A stretch of DNA of 6,487 bases from NCBI GenBank assembly GCA_023264915.1, contig JAHFUU010000158.1, positions 1 through 6,487 on the forward strand. The letters run 5' to 3'. Below the pieces are notes generated by a model. That model was given only the letters and a program-made list of their open reading frames with translations. It did no database searches and was not told the DNA's origin. The DNA is from Microthrixaceae bacterium (lineage in GTDB: Bacteria > Actinomycetota > Acidimicrobiia > Acidimicrobiales > Acidimicrobilacustridaceae). A program made the translations under genes and the position numbers. The number at the start of each line of letters is the position of its first letter. The first letter of the stretch is position 1. This document shows, piece by piece, positions 1-6,487 of this stretch.

Positions 1-2365
1 CCTCGGCCCGGTCGGGAAGGTCGCTCGCCTTGAGGCGGTTGTCGGGGAAGGACCTGTCCGTGTAGGTCTCGGTGGTCTCGTCGGGCCCATAGTCGAGGAG
101 GGAGCTCGCCTGCGTGACCCGCCATCGGTCCGCCAAAGTCCCGTACAGGTCGGACTCGGCGGGTCTCTCACCAAGCGCCGCGCCGTCCATGCCGACGAGG
201 TCGTCGGCCTGCTTCCCGTTCGCGTTGCCGAGCAGCCCCTCGACAGACCCCTGGCGAGACTGTGCGACCTCGATCTGGACAGATGTCCCCCATCCGCCGA
301 TCGGCAGCACCCACACGCTCGTGCCATCATCGAGGCGCACGACGAATCCCGTGCCACGCTCCCGTGAAGCGGTACGGACAGTGGCGCCCGCAAGCTCGAA
401 GTCGCCGCCAGGCACCAGGGTCCCGTCTGCACGCAGCTCCAAGCCGTTTCGTGCCAGGGACACCGTCAGCCGGTGTCCACCGACACCTATCGCGACAGCA
501 GTGTTCACGCTGACGGCCCGCGACTCGGGGTAGGGCTGCTGCCTTGCCTGCACCTCGAACCCGTCGACGGTGGAACGCACGAGGGTGAACTCACCTTCAG
601 ACTGAAGGTCGAAGCGCAGGCCGTCGAAGGTGACCAGGTGCGGGTCCGCTGTGCTCGAGCCGCACGTGCCGCTCTTGCACCCGGGCTGGCCGGGGCCATT
701 GGGGTTGCCAGGGCCATAGGGGTTGCCGGCAGGCTTCGAGGGGGGTGGTTGCTTCGGGTGGCGCTTTCGCTTGGGGTCCTTGCAGAAGTCGTTGAGGGAG
801 TAGCCGTCCACCTGCGCGAGCACCGTCGCGAGCCCCCCGTTCATCCCGAACCCTAGAGGGAGGGTGGCGCGTTCTGTGAGCTCTGATGCCCCCTTCGAAC
901 CGTCCGGGCACGTGCAGTCCCCACCGTTCACGCAAAGGTTCACCGCCTTCATCGGGGTGAGCACCTTGTCGACCCCGAAGCCGTCGTCGGCCAGGCGGGC
1001 ATGCCCCGAGATGAGGATGACCCTGATCACCTCCGCTGACCCGGAGATGTCATACAGATCGCTCACGAGCAGGCCCGTCGGTCCAAGGTTGTAGTCGTCG
1101 CCTGCGCCGACTGTCAGGCCTGTGCGTGGCGGCCTGGACGACGCTGTCGGTATCGGTCCCGGTCCGATCATGTCCCAGTCGGCGTGGCCCAGCACCCGGA
1201 AGTAGCTCGACGCCCAATCGTCAAGGACCGTGTCCTCGACGCCGGCCGTGAGCGACTTGTAGGACCCGACATCTGAACCCTTGACGACAGCGGGCAGCAG
1301 GCGACCCCAGACCTGTTCCTGGCTGCCGAGCGCGTAGCCGATCAGGCTGTAGAAACCGATCGCGTCGTAGCTCCGGGCACCGAAGAGCTGCCAGTCTGGG
1401 TGTGTCGCATACTCGAGCCAGTGCGTCACGTTCTCGACGAGGTTGCCAGCGCTGGGATGGAGCTGCTCCATGGCCCAGGTGGCCTCACCCTCGCTCACCC
1501 AGGGCATCGTGTTGGCCCAGACACTGAAGCTGCCCATCGTGCGGTACTGGTAGCAATGGAACAGCTCATGCGTGATGACCGTGGCGAGGAGGGGGTCAGA
1601 GAGGCTGGCGGTGCGAGCCGCGTTCACGGTCATCCAGCATGTGCCGGGTTGGGGACCGAGCTCCTTGCCCTTCAGGTCCCAGCGCGCCGCCCACGCCGCT
1701 GCCTTGTTCTTCGGGTCATTGGTGACCGACACGCCGACGGCAGGGTGTGCCGGTTCACCCGTCTTGGCAGCAAGCTCGGAGTTCACCTGGGTCACCACCG
1801 GCACATAGGACTTCGGGTCGTTTGGATCGTTGAGCGAGACGAACCCTGCCGAGAGGTGTACGAAGCCATCCCTGTGGACCGGCGAGGCGAAGCTTCGGAG
1901 CACGGAGCCGGGTGTGGTCGAACCGTCGGATCCGACGATCAGGCCTGATCGTCGATCGAGGCCCATCGCGTTGTCGACGGCCCGCTGTTGATCGCCTGAG
2001 AGCTGGTCGTAGTAGCGGGCCAGCTCTGCGATCGACTCGGTTCCCTCGAAGCTGCCGCCCGGATCAGATGGCGCACCCTGAGGCAGCTCCACCTCTGGCA
2101 GCTGACCGAACTGCGCGCTGAAGAGCTGCAAGGCACGCACCTTGGTGTGACCGTGCTCGCGGATGTCCCGCTCGATCACGTCATAGACCGTGAGCGGCGG
2201 CGTCGGGCCGGTCGCGGCCGGGCCTGTTGAAGACGTCCCCGTTGCGGTGCCCGTGGCCTCTGGGTTGGGTTGGTCCCGCCTGTCGCGCCACGCAACGACC
2301 CCGACGGCCGCCAGCACGACGGCAACCGCGATCAACACAGCCAGACGCCTCATCGAGCGCCTCAT
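1..2365 (-). CDS. Secreted or membrane-anchored zinc metallopeptidase-like protein with VWD domain (3' end outside window)
   Basis: Open for 788 codons with no stop, so the C-terminus lies beyond the left edge. Residues 1-7 are Arg-rich and 8-26 are hydrophobic (LAVLIAVAVVLAAVGVVAW), a signal peptide or anchor with no lipobox Cys; a Thr/Gly/Pro linker follows. HELFH at 266-270 and WVSEGEATW around 289-297 give an HExxH plus downstream Glu (E292) arrangement, as in gluzincin zinc peptidases; all three predicted ligands and the catalytic Glu are present. Cys478, Cys484 and Cys486 form a CVNGGDCTCPDGS patch; about 535-562 is a Pro/Gly/Asn linker. From about 570 a VWD domain shows ADPHLVTFDGLRFD and GLLGNANG (710-717). 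Likely acts outside the cytoplasm; substrate unknown. I chose the ATG at 2365 because GGAG lies 5 bases upstream; in-frame ATGs at 2353, 2380 and 2401 are alternatives. Family calls rest on motifs recognised by eye. Confidence 0.88.
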   Translation of the reverse strand, partial: MRRSMRRLAVLIAVAVVLAAVGVVAWRDRRDQPNPEATGTATGTSSTGPAATGPTPPLTVYDVIERDIREHGHTKVRALQLFSAQFGQLPEVELPQGAPSDPGGSFEGTESIAELARYYDQLSGDQQRAVDNAMGLDRRSGLIVGSDGSTTPGSVLRSFASPVHRDGFVHLSAGFVSLNDPNDPKSYVPVVTQVNSELAAKTGEPAHPAVGVSVTNDPKNKAAAWAARWDLKGKELGPQPGTCWMTVNAARTASLSDPLLATVITHELFHCYQYRTMGSFSVWANTMPWVSEGEATWAMEQLHPSAGNLVENVTHWLEYATHPDWQLFGARSYDAIGFYSLIGYALGSQEQVWGRLLPAVVKGSDVGSYKSLTAGVEDTVLDDWASSYFRVLGHADWDMIGPGPIPTASSRPPRTGLTVGAGDDYNLGPTGLLVSDLYDISGSAEVIRVILISGHARLADDGFGVDKVLTPMKAVNLCVNGGDCTCPDGSKGASELTERATLPLGFGMNGGLATVLAQVDGYSLNDFCKDPKRKRHPKQPPPSKPAGNPYGPGNPNGPGQPGCKSGTCGSSTADPHLVTFDGLRFDLQSEGEFTLVRSTVDGFEVQARQQPYPESRAVSVNTAVAIGVGGHRLTVSLARNGLELRADGTLVPGGDFELAGATVRTASRERGTGFVVRLDDGTSVWVLPIGGWGTSVQIEVAQSRQGSVEGLLGNANGKQADDLVGMDGAALGERPAESDLYGTLADRWRVTQASSLLDYGPDETTETYTDRSFPDNRLKASDLPDRAE

Positions 2366-2369
2366 CGAG
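2346..2369 (-). repeat. 12-bp perfect tandem duplication over the start region of the peptidase gene
   Basis: On the plus strand CGCCTCATCGAG occurs twice in a row (2346-2357 and 2358-2369). On the coding strand each copy carries an ATG followed by AGG, so the protein begins MRRSMRR and either Met could initiate. The first copy is preceded by GGAG (2371-2374, 5-base spacing). The second is preceded by GAGG contributed by the first copy (2360-2363, 6-base spacing). The duplication therefore provides two near-equivalent starts four codons apart. Confidence 0.8.
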
Positions 2370-2390
2370 GCTCCACTCATGGTCGGTTCG

Positions 2391-2420
2391 ATGCTAGCCA
2401 TGACCTCGGACCCGGGTGAT
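2391..2420 (-). promoter_or_regulatory. Possible promoter of the peptidase-VWD gene
   Basis: Reading the minus strand, TAGCAT at 2396-2391 fits the actinobacterial -10 pattern TANNNT and would place transcription start near 2384. The -35 is weak: ATCACC at 2420-2415 with 18-base spacing matches TTGACA at three positions. A start near 2384 would put the GGAG-led ATG at 2365 in a leader of about 20 bases and would exclude the ATG at 2401. This is a consensus match only. Confidence 0.25.
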
Positions 2421-2492
2421 GCTTACGGGGCACTCCATGCCGTTGCCCGGAGAAGCTGCCTCCCGGCTCGGGTTTGGGCATGGCACTCCGTG

Positions 2493-2527
2493 GATCATCG
2501 ACTGACCGGGCATCCTCGGAGATGATC
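2493..2527 (-). terminator. Inverted repeat just after the small-gene stop, possible terminator
   Basis: GATCATC (2493-2499) and GATGATC (2521-2527) are perfect 7-base inverted repeats separated by 21 bases. An inner CCG/CGG pair (2506-2508 with 2517-2519) could extend the hairpin. It begins 2 bases beyond the stop of the 135-residue gene, where a terminator for the ATPase operon would be expected. No T-run follows on the minus strand, so it is not a classical intrinsic terminator. It could also be an operator for the next gene or chance. Confidence 0.3.
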
Positions 2528-2529
2528 GG

Positions 2530-2937
2530 CTAAGAGCCCCCAGCGCGCCTGGCTCCGCTGTCACCGCGGCCCGTGTCACCGCTGTCTTCGAGGCCGGTGT
2601 CTTCGAGGCCGCTGTCTTCGAGGCCGCTGTCTTCGAGGCCGGTGTCTTCGAGGCCGCTGTCTTCGAGGCCGGTGTCGATGAGATCGTTGGCGGTTGCAAG
2701 GGCCGAGGCGAAATGGCCAGCCTTGAGATACACCGCATCGAAGTAGTGTCCCGCGGCCAGGTTCTGTCCGGGCAGCGGCGGTTGGCCCAAGGACCGCACG
2801 AGTGAGGTCGGCTTGTCGGAGGGACGCACGCTGCCGGCCAGCCCGTCGAGGACATCCCCGTCGACGTTCGCTGACCAGAAGTTGGTGGCCTTCCCGTTGG
2901 AGCTGGCGTTCTTCTTGCGTCGCCTGTTCTTTGCCAT
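2530..2937 (-). CDS. 135-residue protein: basic N-terminus, SWIM-protein-like tail segment, GLED(S/T) repeat C-terminus
   Basis: Starts at the ATG at 2937, 16 bases after the ATPase stop; a GGAC/GACGAG purine stretch lies upstream. The frame stays open upstream to 3147, but that part lies inside the ATPase and is rejected. Residues 1-16 are strongly basic (MAKNRRRKKN) and could bind nucleic acid. Residues 19-82 contain NFW, then SLVRSLGQPPLPGQNLAA and a Tyr/Ala-rich helix-like stretch. From memory this order (FW, then LxxLGxPPL, then an AY helix) resembles the extreme C-terminus of SWIM zinc-finger proteins encoded beside actinobacterial SNF2 ATPases. No CxC...CxH SWIM finger is present. Residues 90-119 are six GLED(S/T) units, very acidic; the end (GDTGRGDSGARRAGGS) is Gly/Arg-rich. 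No signal peptide or membrane segment. It is either a shortened SWIM-protein remnant or a separate small partner of the ATPase. The gene call is fairly sure; the function is unknown. Confidence 0.72.
   Translation of the reverse strand: MAKNRRRKKNASSNGKATNFWSANVDGDVLDGLAGSVRPSDKPTSLVRSLGQPPLPGQNLAAGHYFDAVYLKAGHFASALATANDLIDTGLEDSGLEDTGLEDSGLEDSGLEDTGLEDSGDTGRGDSGARRAGGS
2581..2670 (-). repeat. 15-bp tandem repeat array, six units, in frame
   Basis: Six consecutive copies of G(C/G)TGTCTTCGAGGCC on the plus strand start at 2581, 2596, 2611, 2626, 2641 and 2656. They differ only at the second base, in the order C, G, C, C, G, C. A decayed unit follows at 2671-2685 (GGTGTCGATGAG at its start, encoding DLIDT). 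On the coding strand each unit reads GLEDS or GLEDT. The near-identity suggests recent expansion by slippage or recombination. The 15-bp period preserves the frame, so copy number could change without breaking the protein. Confidence 0.95.
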
Positions 2938-2953
2938 CTGCTCGTCCGGGTCC

Positions 2954-5900
2954 CTATGCCGCGCTCTCGGCGCTCTGGTCGCTGCCGTCGCCACCTGTGT
3001 GCTGGTCGACCGACACGCTCGGCGCGGACTTCGTCGCGGCGAGGTCGGCGGCGTTCTCGGTGAGCAGCTCATCTGAGCGCAAACCGAGTGCTGTCCGAAG
3101 CTGGTTCGCGTCGAGGTCGTCCAGAGAGCTGGATTTGGGTAGGACAAGGTCCGCTACACGACGCTTGCCCGCCACGACTTCCTCGACCCGCTCGTCGATC
3201 GTACCCGGGCACACGAGCTGGTGGTAGATCACCGTTCGCGTCTGGCCGAGTCGCCACGTCCTGTCGCGGGCCTGGTCCTCGACAGCGGGGTTCCACCACC
3301 GGTCATAGAGAACGACGTGGTTGGCGGCGGTCAGGTTGAGGCCGGTGCCCCCCGCCTTCAGCGACAGCACCAGCACCGACGGGCCTCGCTCTGCCTGGAA
3401 CTCGGCGATGATGCCATCCCTGACGGATCGGGTCAGGCCTCCGTGGTAGCACGACACCGGCTGGCGAAGGCGCCGACCGAGATGCTCGGCAAGCCTCTGG
3501 CCCCACTCCGCGTACTGGGTGAACACCACGACGCGCTCGCCTGCGGCAAACACCGATTCGAGGATCTCCTCGAGCCTGGAGAGCTTCCCTGACCGATCGT
3601 CGAGAAGCTCGCCGTCACCGGTGTAGGCAGAAGGATGGTTGCAGATCTGCTTCAGTGCTGTGATCGCGGCCAGAACCTGGCCCTTCTGGGGCTTCTCGCC
3701 CTCACTCCGCAACACGAGCCGATCAAGCACAGCTTCATAGAGCCCGATCTGCTCTGGTGTCATCGAGCAGTGGTCGAGCTCGTCGATCCGGTCGGGAAGC
3801 TCGGCAGCGATCATGGGCTCAGCCTTGGTCCTGCGGAACACGAGGACGCCGTTGAGGGTGCGCATGGCATCCTCGGCTTCCTGCCGGACATCCCGATCCT
3901 CGGACAGGACCGTGATGAACTTGGCACGCTCACCCACCAGTCCGGGGTTCGTGAAGTCGAGTATGGCCCAGAGGTCACCAAGACCGTTCTCGATCGGAGT
4001 GCCCGTGAGCGCGATCCGTGTCCGGGCGGGCAGGCGCCTGAGCTGCTGTGCCGTGTCACTCGCGGGATTCTTGATGGCTTGAGCCTCGTCCAGGACGATC
4101 TTCGACCAGTCGATGTCTACGAGAGCGTCGAGATCACGCACGGCAGTTCCGTAAGTCGTGAGGATCACGTCGTGGTCTCGAACCTCGTCTGCGATCTCGT
4201 CAGAGCCTGCCCGCGAAGCGCCGTGGTGGACTGCCACACGAAGCTGTGGTGTGAACCGGCGAGCCTCCGCGGCCCAGTTGCCGACCACCGCCGGAGGCGC
4301 AATCACCAGCGAAGGGCCGCTCGCCCTGACCTCGAGAAGGTGCGCGAGCATCGTCGGCGTCTTCCCGAGACCCATGTCCAGAGCCAGGCACCCGCCCAAT
4401 CCCACCGCGTCGAGGTAGCCCAGCCACGAAAGGTCCTCGCACTGGTAGCTGCGAAGCTCGCCGACGAACCCCTCTGGTGTGGCGACCGGCTGGGCTTGGA
4501 GCGTCTCTGCCTTGGCTAGCAGATCGGCTGCCCACCCACCGGCATCGACGGTGATGCCGCCCTCCAGCGGCGAGCCCTCGAGACCGAGCGCGTAGCGCAG
4601 CATCTCGGCCCCGGAGAGCTTGGTCGTGTTCGCACGTTCAGCCAGGGCCTGCTCGGCAGCTCTCAGATCTGCCGTGTCGAGAGCAACCCAGCGCCCGCCG
4701 GAGTGCACCAGCGGACGGGCTTCCTTGGCGAGCCGGCGGATCTCCTCCGCGTCGAGCTCGACGTCGTCGAACAGCACAGACCACGCGACCTTGGTCAGCT
4801 GGGCTGCACCGCCGGTGGTGGGCGTCGAGGAGTCTGCGGACAGGTGCAGAGACGGGGAGGGCTTGCGGGTCGATATCGCCGGAACCCGAACCGAGAACCC
4901 CGCGTCGTCCAGCTCCCTGCCCACGTGAGCCATGAGCTCCCAGGCTTCCTCCTGGCTCAAGATGACCTCTCCCCGCCTATGACCACCGGGCCGGGTGAGG
5001 GCGGGGAGCAGCCGCTCGAGGCGTGCCAGCTCATCTTCGAGCTCGCGGCGCTTGGTACCGGCGTTGACAGCTGCGACATCGAATGACACCAGCTTGTTGC
5101 CATCGGAGTGCGCCAACACGGACAGGTGCCACGCTCCGTCCTCACTCGGCGGGTCGAGCTGGACGACCAACGGGTTGCGCAGCGGGTTGAGCACCGACTT
5201 CGCCCAGCGCTCGATCCGGTTGACCAGCTCGCCGCCTGCAGGGCCAGGTGCATTGAAATGGCTGCCATCGAGACGGCCGAGGAACGACTCGGCGATGTCT
5301 GACGGAAGCTTCGGGCTCGGTGGAGGAGCCGGCACCTCGATGGTGCGCGCCGCCTGACGGCAAATCGCGTCGACCATGCCGGTCAACGCAGAGCGTGTCA
5401 CTGCCTTCGCGTCACCCGCGGAGTCGACCGCCTGAACCGATGCAGGCATCGCGTCGCCGAAGGCTGCGAGCTGGTTCTGGTCCACCAGTGCCGGTGTCCA
5501 CCGGACCGAGAAGGTCTCATAGTTGCTGGAGCTGCCCTCGTTCTGCTTTCGCCGGCGCTTGCGCTGCTTGAGAAGGGGAACCATCGCGCCTTTTGCGGTG
5601 AGTGCCACGGCCCAGACCGCGACCTCGGCCAGCCAATGCACGCTCGCCCCTAGCGAGTCGTCGGGCTCGGAGGCCGCCAGCGCCACCAGCCAGCCCAAGA
5701 CGTCGCCAACTGGTGCCGCGACCGCGTCGGCGCGGACGTTTCCTGGCAGCCTGGCCGCGGCATGAGGACTCCATTCGGCGTGAGCACCCGCCTCTGCAAG
5801 CATCTCGACGAGCTCGTCGGCCTTGAGCGGAGTGGCGCCCGGTCCTGCTGCCCACGCAACCACCAGTCCGGGTGACCACGAGAGCTGCAAGCGGGCAACG

Positions 5901-6268
5901 CCGTCGCTGACGAGCTCGACCTGATCAGCTGCAGACCCTCTGGTGTCGTCACCCGACACCGGTAGCCCGAGCCGTCGCGCCGCACCCGCAAGCCTCGCCC
6001 GCTCAGACTCGAAGTCAGCGACGATCTGAGCCCTTTCTGGACCCTGGATGGACCGGACTGACTTGAGGGCTTCGTCAGTCTCATCGATGCGGTCGAGCAA
6101 CGTCTCGACCCATCTCTCACGGTCTGCATGCAGGGCCTGCACCTGCTGGGCATCGTCCTCACCGGCAGCCTCGAGCTCGACAAGCACATCAAAGGGTGCA
6201 AGCCGGGGCAGCTTCGCTAGATCGGTTGCGCTCACCAATACGCCATCCTGTTCGTCACCACCACCCAC
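2954..6268 (-). CDS. SNF2/SWI2-family DEAD/DEAH-type ATPase (HelZ-like helicase)
   Basis: Complete 1104-residue protein ending in TAG. The C-terminal half carries the two-lobe SNF2 motor: LRSYQ (605-609), motif I DMGLGKT (631-637, Lys636), motif Ia LVIAPPAVVGNW (654-665), motif II DEAQ (727-730), motif III LTGTPIEN (754-761), motif IV VVVFTQY (913-919), motif V LSLKAGGTGLNL (968-979) and motif VI DQARDRTWRLGQ (998-1009). All catalytic residues are present. Residues about 490-545 (VAWSVLFDDVELDAEE ... LVHSGGRWVALD) match the SNF2-helicase-associated domain. Residues 1-480 are divergent, with a charged helical stretch (45-90) and a basic patch KQRKRRRKQ (234-242). The tail is Ser/Asp-rich. The family uses ATP to move on double-stranded DNA and displace or remodel bound protein; cytoplasmic. 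From memory, M. tuberculosis Rv2101 (HelZ) is the nearest well-known type. GTG 6268 is the longest start; GTG 6235, with AGGA 10 bases upstream, is a credible alternative. Confidence 0.93.
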   Translation of the reverse strand: MGGGDEQDGVLVSATDLAKLPRLAPFDVLVELEAAGEDDAQQVQALHADRERWVETLLDRIDETDEALKSVRSIQGPERAQIVADFESERARLAGAARRLGLPVSGDDTRGSAADQVELVSDGVARLQLSWSPGLVVAWAAGPGATPLKADELVEMLAEAGAHAEWSPHAAARLPGNVRADAVAAPVGDVLGWLVALAASEPDDSLGASVHWLAEVAVWAVALTAKGAMVPLLKQRKRRRKQNEGSSSNYETFSVRWTPALVDQNQLAAFGDAMPASVQAVDSAGDAKAVTRSALTGMVDAICRQAARTIEVPAPPPSPKLPSDIAESFLGRLDGSHFNAPGPAGGELVNRIERWAKSVLNPLRNPLVVQLDPPSEDGAWHLSVLAHSDGNKLVSFDVAAVNAGTKRRELEDELARLERLLPALTRPGGHRRGEVILSQEEAWELMAHVGRELDDAGFSVRVPAISTRKPSPSLHLSADSSTPTTGGAAQLTKVAWSVLFDDVELDAEEIRRLAKEARPLVHSGGRWVALDTADLRAAEQALAERANTTKLSGAEMLRYALGLEGSPLEGGITVDAGGWAADLLAKAETLQAQPVATPEGFVGELRSYQCEDLSWLGYLDAVGLGGCLALDMGLGKTPTMLAHLLEVRASGPSLVIAPPAVVGNWAAEARRFTPQLRVAVHHGASRAGSDEIADEVRDHDVILTTYGTAVRDLDALVDIDWSKIVLDEAQAIKNPASDTAQQLRRLPARTRIALTGTPIENGLGDLWAILDFTNPGLVGERAKFITVLSEDRDVRQEAEDAMRTLNGVLVFRRTKAEPMIAAELPDRIDELDHCSMTPEQIGLYEAVLDRLVLRSEGEKPQKGQVLAAITALKQICNHPSAYTGDGELLDDRSGKLSRLEEILESVFAAGERVVVFTQYAEWGQRLAEHLGRRLRQPVSCYHGGLTRSVRDGIIAEFQAERGPSVLVLSLKAGGTGLNLTAANHVVLYDRWWNPAVEDQARDRTWRLGQTRTVIYHQLVCPGTIDERVEEVVAGKRRVADLVLPKSSSLDDLDANQLRTALGLRSDELLTENAADLAATKSAPSVSVDQHTGGDGSDQSAESAA

Positions 6269-6487
6269 GCTCAGATCGCGGGCAGCCCCTTCCGGTTGTC
6301 AATATCGTCGATCCTGCTGGGCAAAGCCAGGCATTCGTAGTCATCCCCTGTGGACGATGAGGAAAGGGGACGGTCCCACCTGGCCGAATCCCTGCTCGTG
6401 CAGCTCAGCGAAGGGGCACGTGGGGATCGATTCTCCACACCCACGCCGGCTGTGAGGAGCTCAACGCCTCAGCTTCAACGTCTGAGC
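6269..6487. other. Upstream region of the ATPase operon; no convincing gene
   Basis: On the minus strand an exact TTGACA lies at 6302-6297, but the bases 17-19 downstream (GCGATC, CGATCT or GATCTG) make a poor -10. A purine run GGAAGGGG at 6293-6286 is 17 bases from the GTG at 6268, too far for a good ribosome binding site. Two edge-crossing reading frames are possible but undecidable: a plus-strand GTG at 6350 that stays open to the right edge (46 codons), and a minus-strand tail entering from the right and stopping at 6405 (27 codons including the stop). Neither shows a recognisable motif. Confidence 0.4.

Noticed and set aside
114..1094. Plus-strand open frames of 70-140 codons in the left part
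   Set aside because: They are antisense to a continuous 788-codon minus-strand frame with clear VWD and zinc-peptidase motifs; their compositions are shadow-like.
2447..2472. GC-rich hairpin candidates (CCGGAG...CCCGG, CCCGGCTCGGG) as a terminator
   Set aside because: Stems are only 4 bases and no T-run follows; they are weaker than the 7-base inverted repeat at 2493-2527.
2581..2670. CRISPR-like array
   Set aside because: The units are 15 bp and directly abutting, with no spacers, and they are in frame within a gene; this is a tandem repeat.
2938..3147. N-terminal extension of the 135-residue protein up to an ATG at 3147
   Set aside because: It overlaps the conserved 3' end of the ATPase in another frame, has Ser/Thr/Arg/Pro-rich shadow composition, and the ATG at 2937 fits operon spacing.
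3635..4519. 294-codon plus-strand open frame
   Set aside because: It lies wholly antisense to the SNF2 motor of the ATPase, whose motifs are intact. The protein shows no recognisable motif, and long antisense frames are common in GC-rich DNA.
6349..6357. DnaA-box-like TCGTCCACA on the minus strand
   Set aside because: It is a single 8-of-9 match to TTGTCCACA with no cluster, AT-rich unwinding region or dnaA/dnaN nearby, so there is no case for an origin.

Overview
The window is GC-rich, and its coding frames favour G or C at third codon positions. Its proteins are actinobacterial in style: a HelZ-like SNF2 ATPase with a long poorly conserved N-terminus, and a secreted protein with a bacterial von Willebrand factor type D (VWD) domain. 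I infer a high-GC actinomycete chromosome and cannot name a genus. There is no rRNA, tRNA, transposase, integrase or CRISPR array.

Layout: all supported genes lie on the minus strand, so they are read from right to left. At 6269-6487 is a short upstream region with no convincing gene. At 2954-6268 (GTG start) is a complete 1104-residue SNF2-family ATPase with all helicase motifs intact. Sixteen bases after its stop, at 2530-2937, is a 135-residue protein with a very basic N-terminus, a middle that resembles the C-terminal tail of the SWIM zinc-finger proteins that usually accompany these ATPases, and a C-terminus built from 15-bp tandem repeats encoding GLED(S/T). These two genes very probably form one operon.

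After a 164-bp gap holding a small inverted repeat and a possible promoter, a third gene starts near 2365 and runs off the left edge with no stop. It has 788 visible residues: a signal peptide or membrane anchor, a Thr/Gly/Pro linker, a gluzincin-type zinc peptidase site (HELFH plus a downstream SEGEATW glutamate), a small Cys-rich patch, a Pro/Gly/Asn linker and a VWD domain. It is probably a surface or secreted protein and unrelated in function to the operon upstream of it.

The points most worth a second look are the small repeat-bearing protein in the position where a full SWIM protein is expected, the in-frame repeat array that could vary in length, the peptidase-VWD architecture, and a perfect 12-bp tandem duplication that copies the start region of the peptidase gene.
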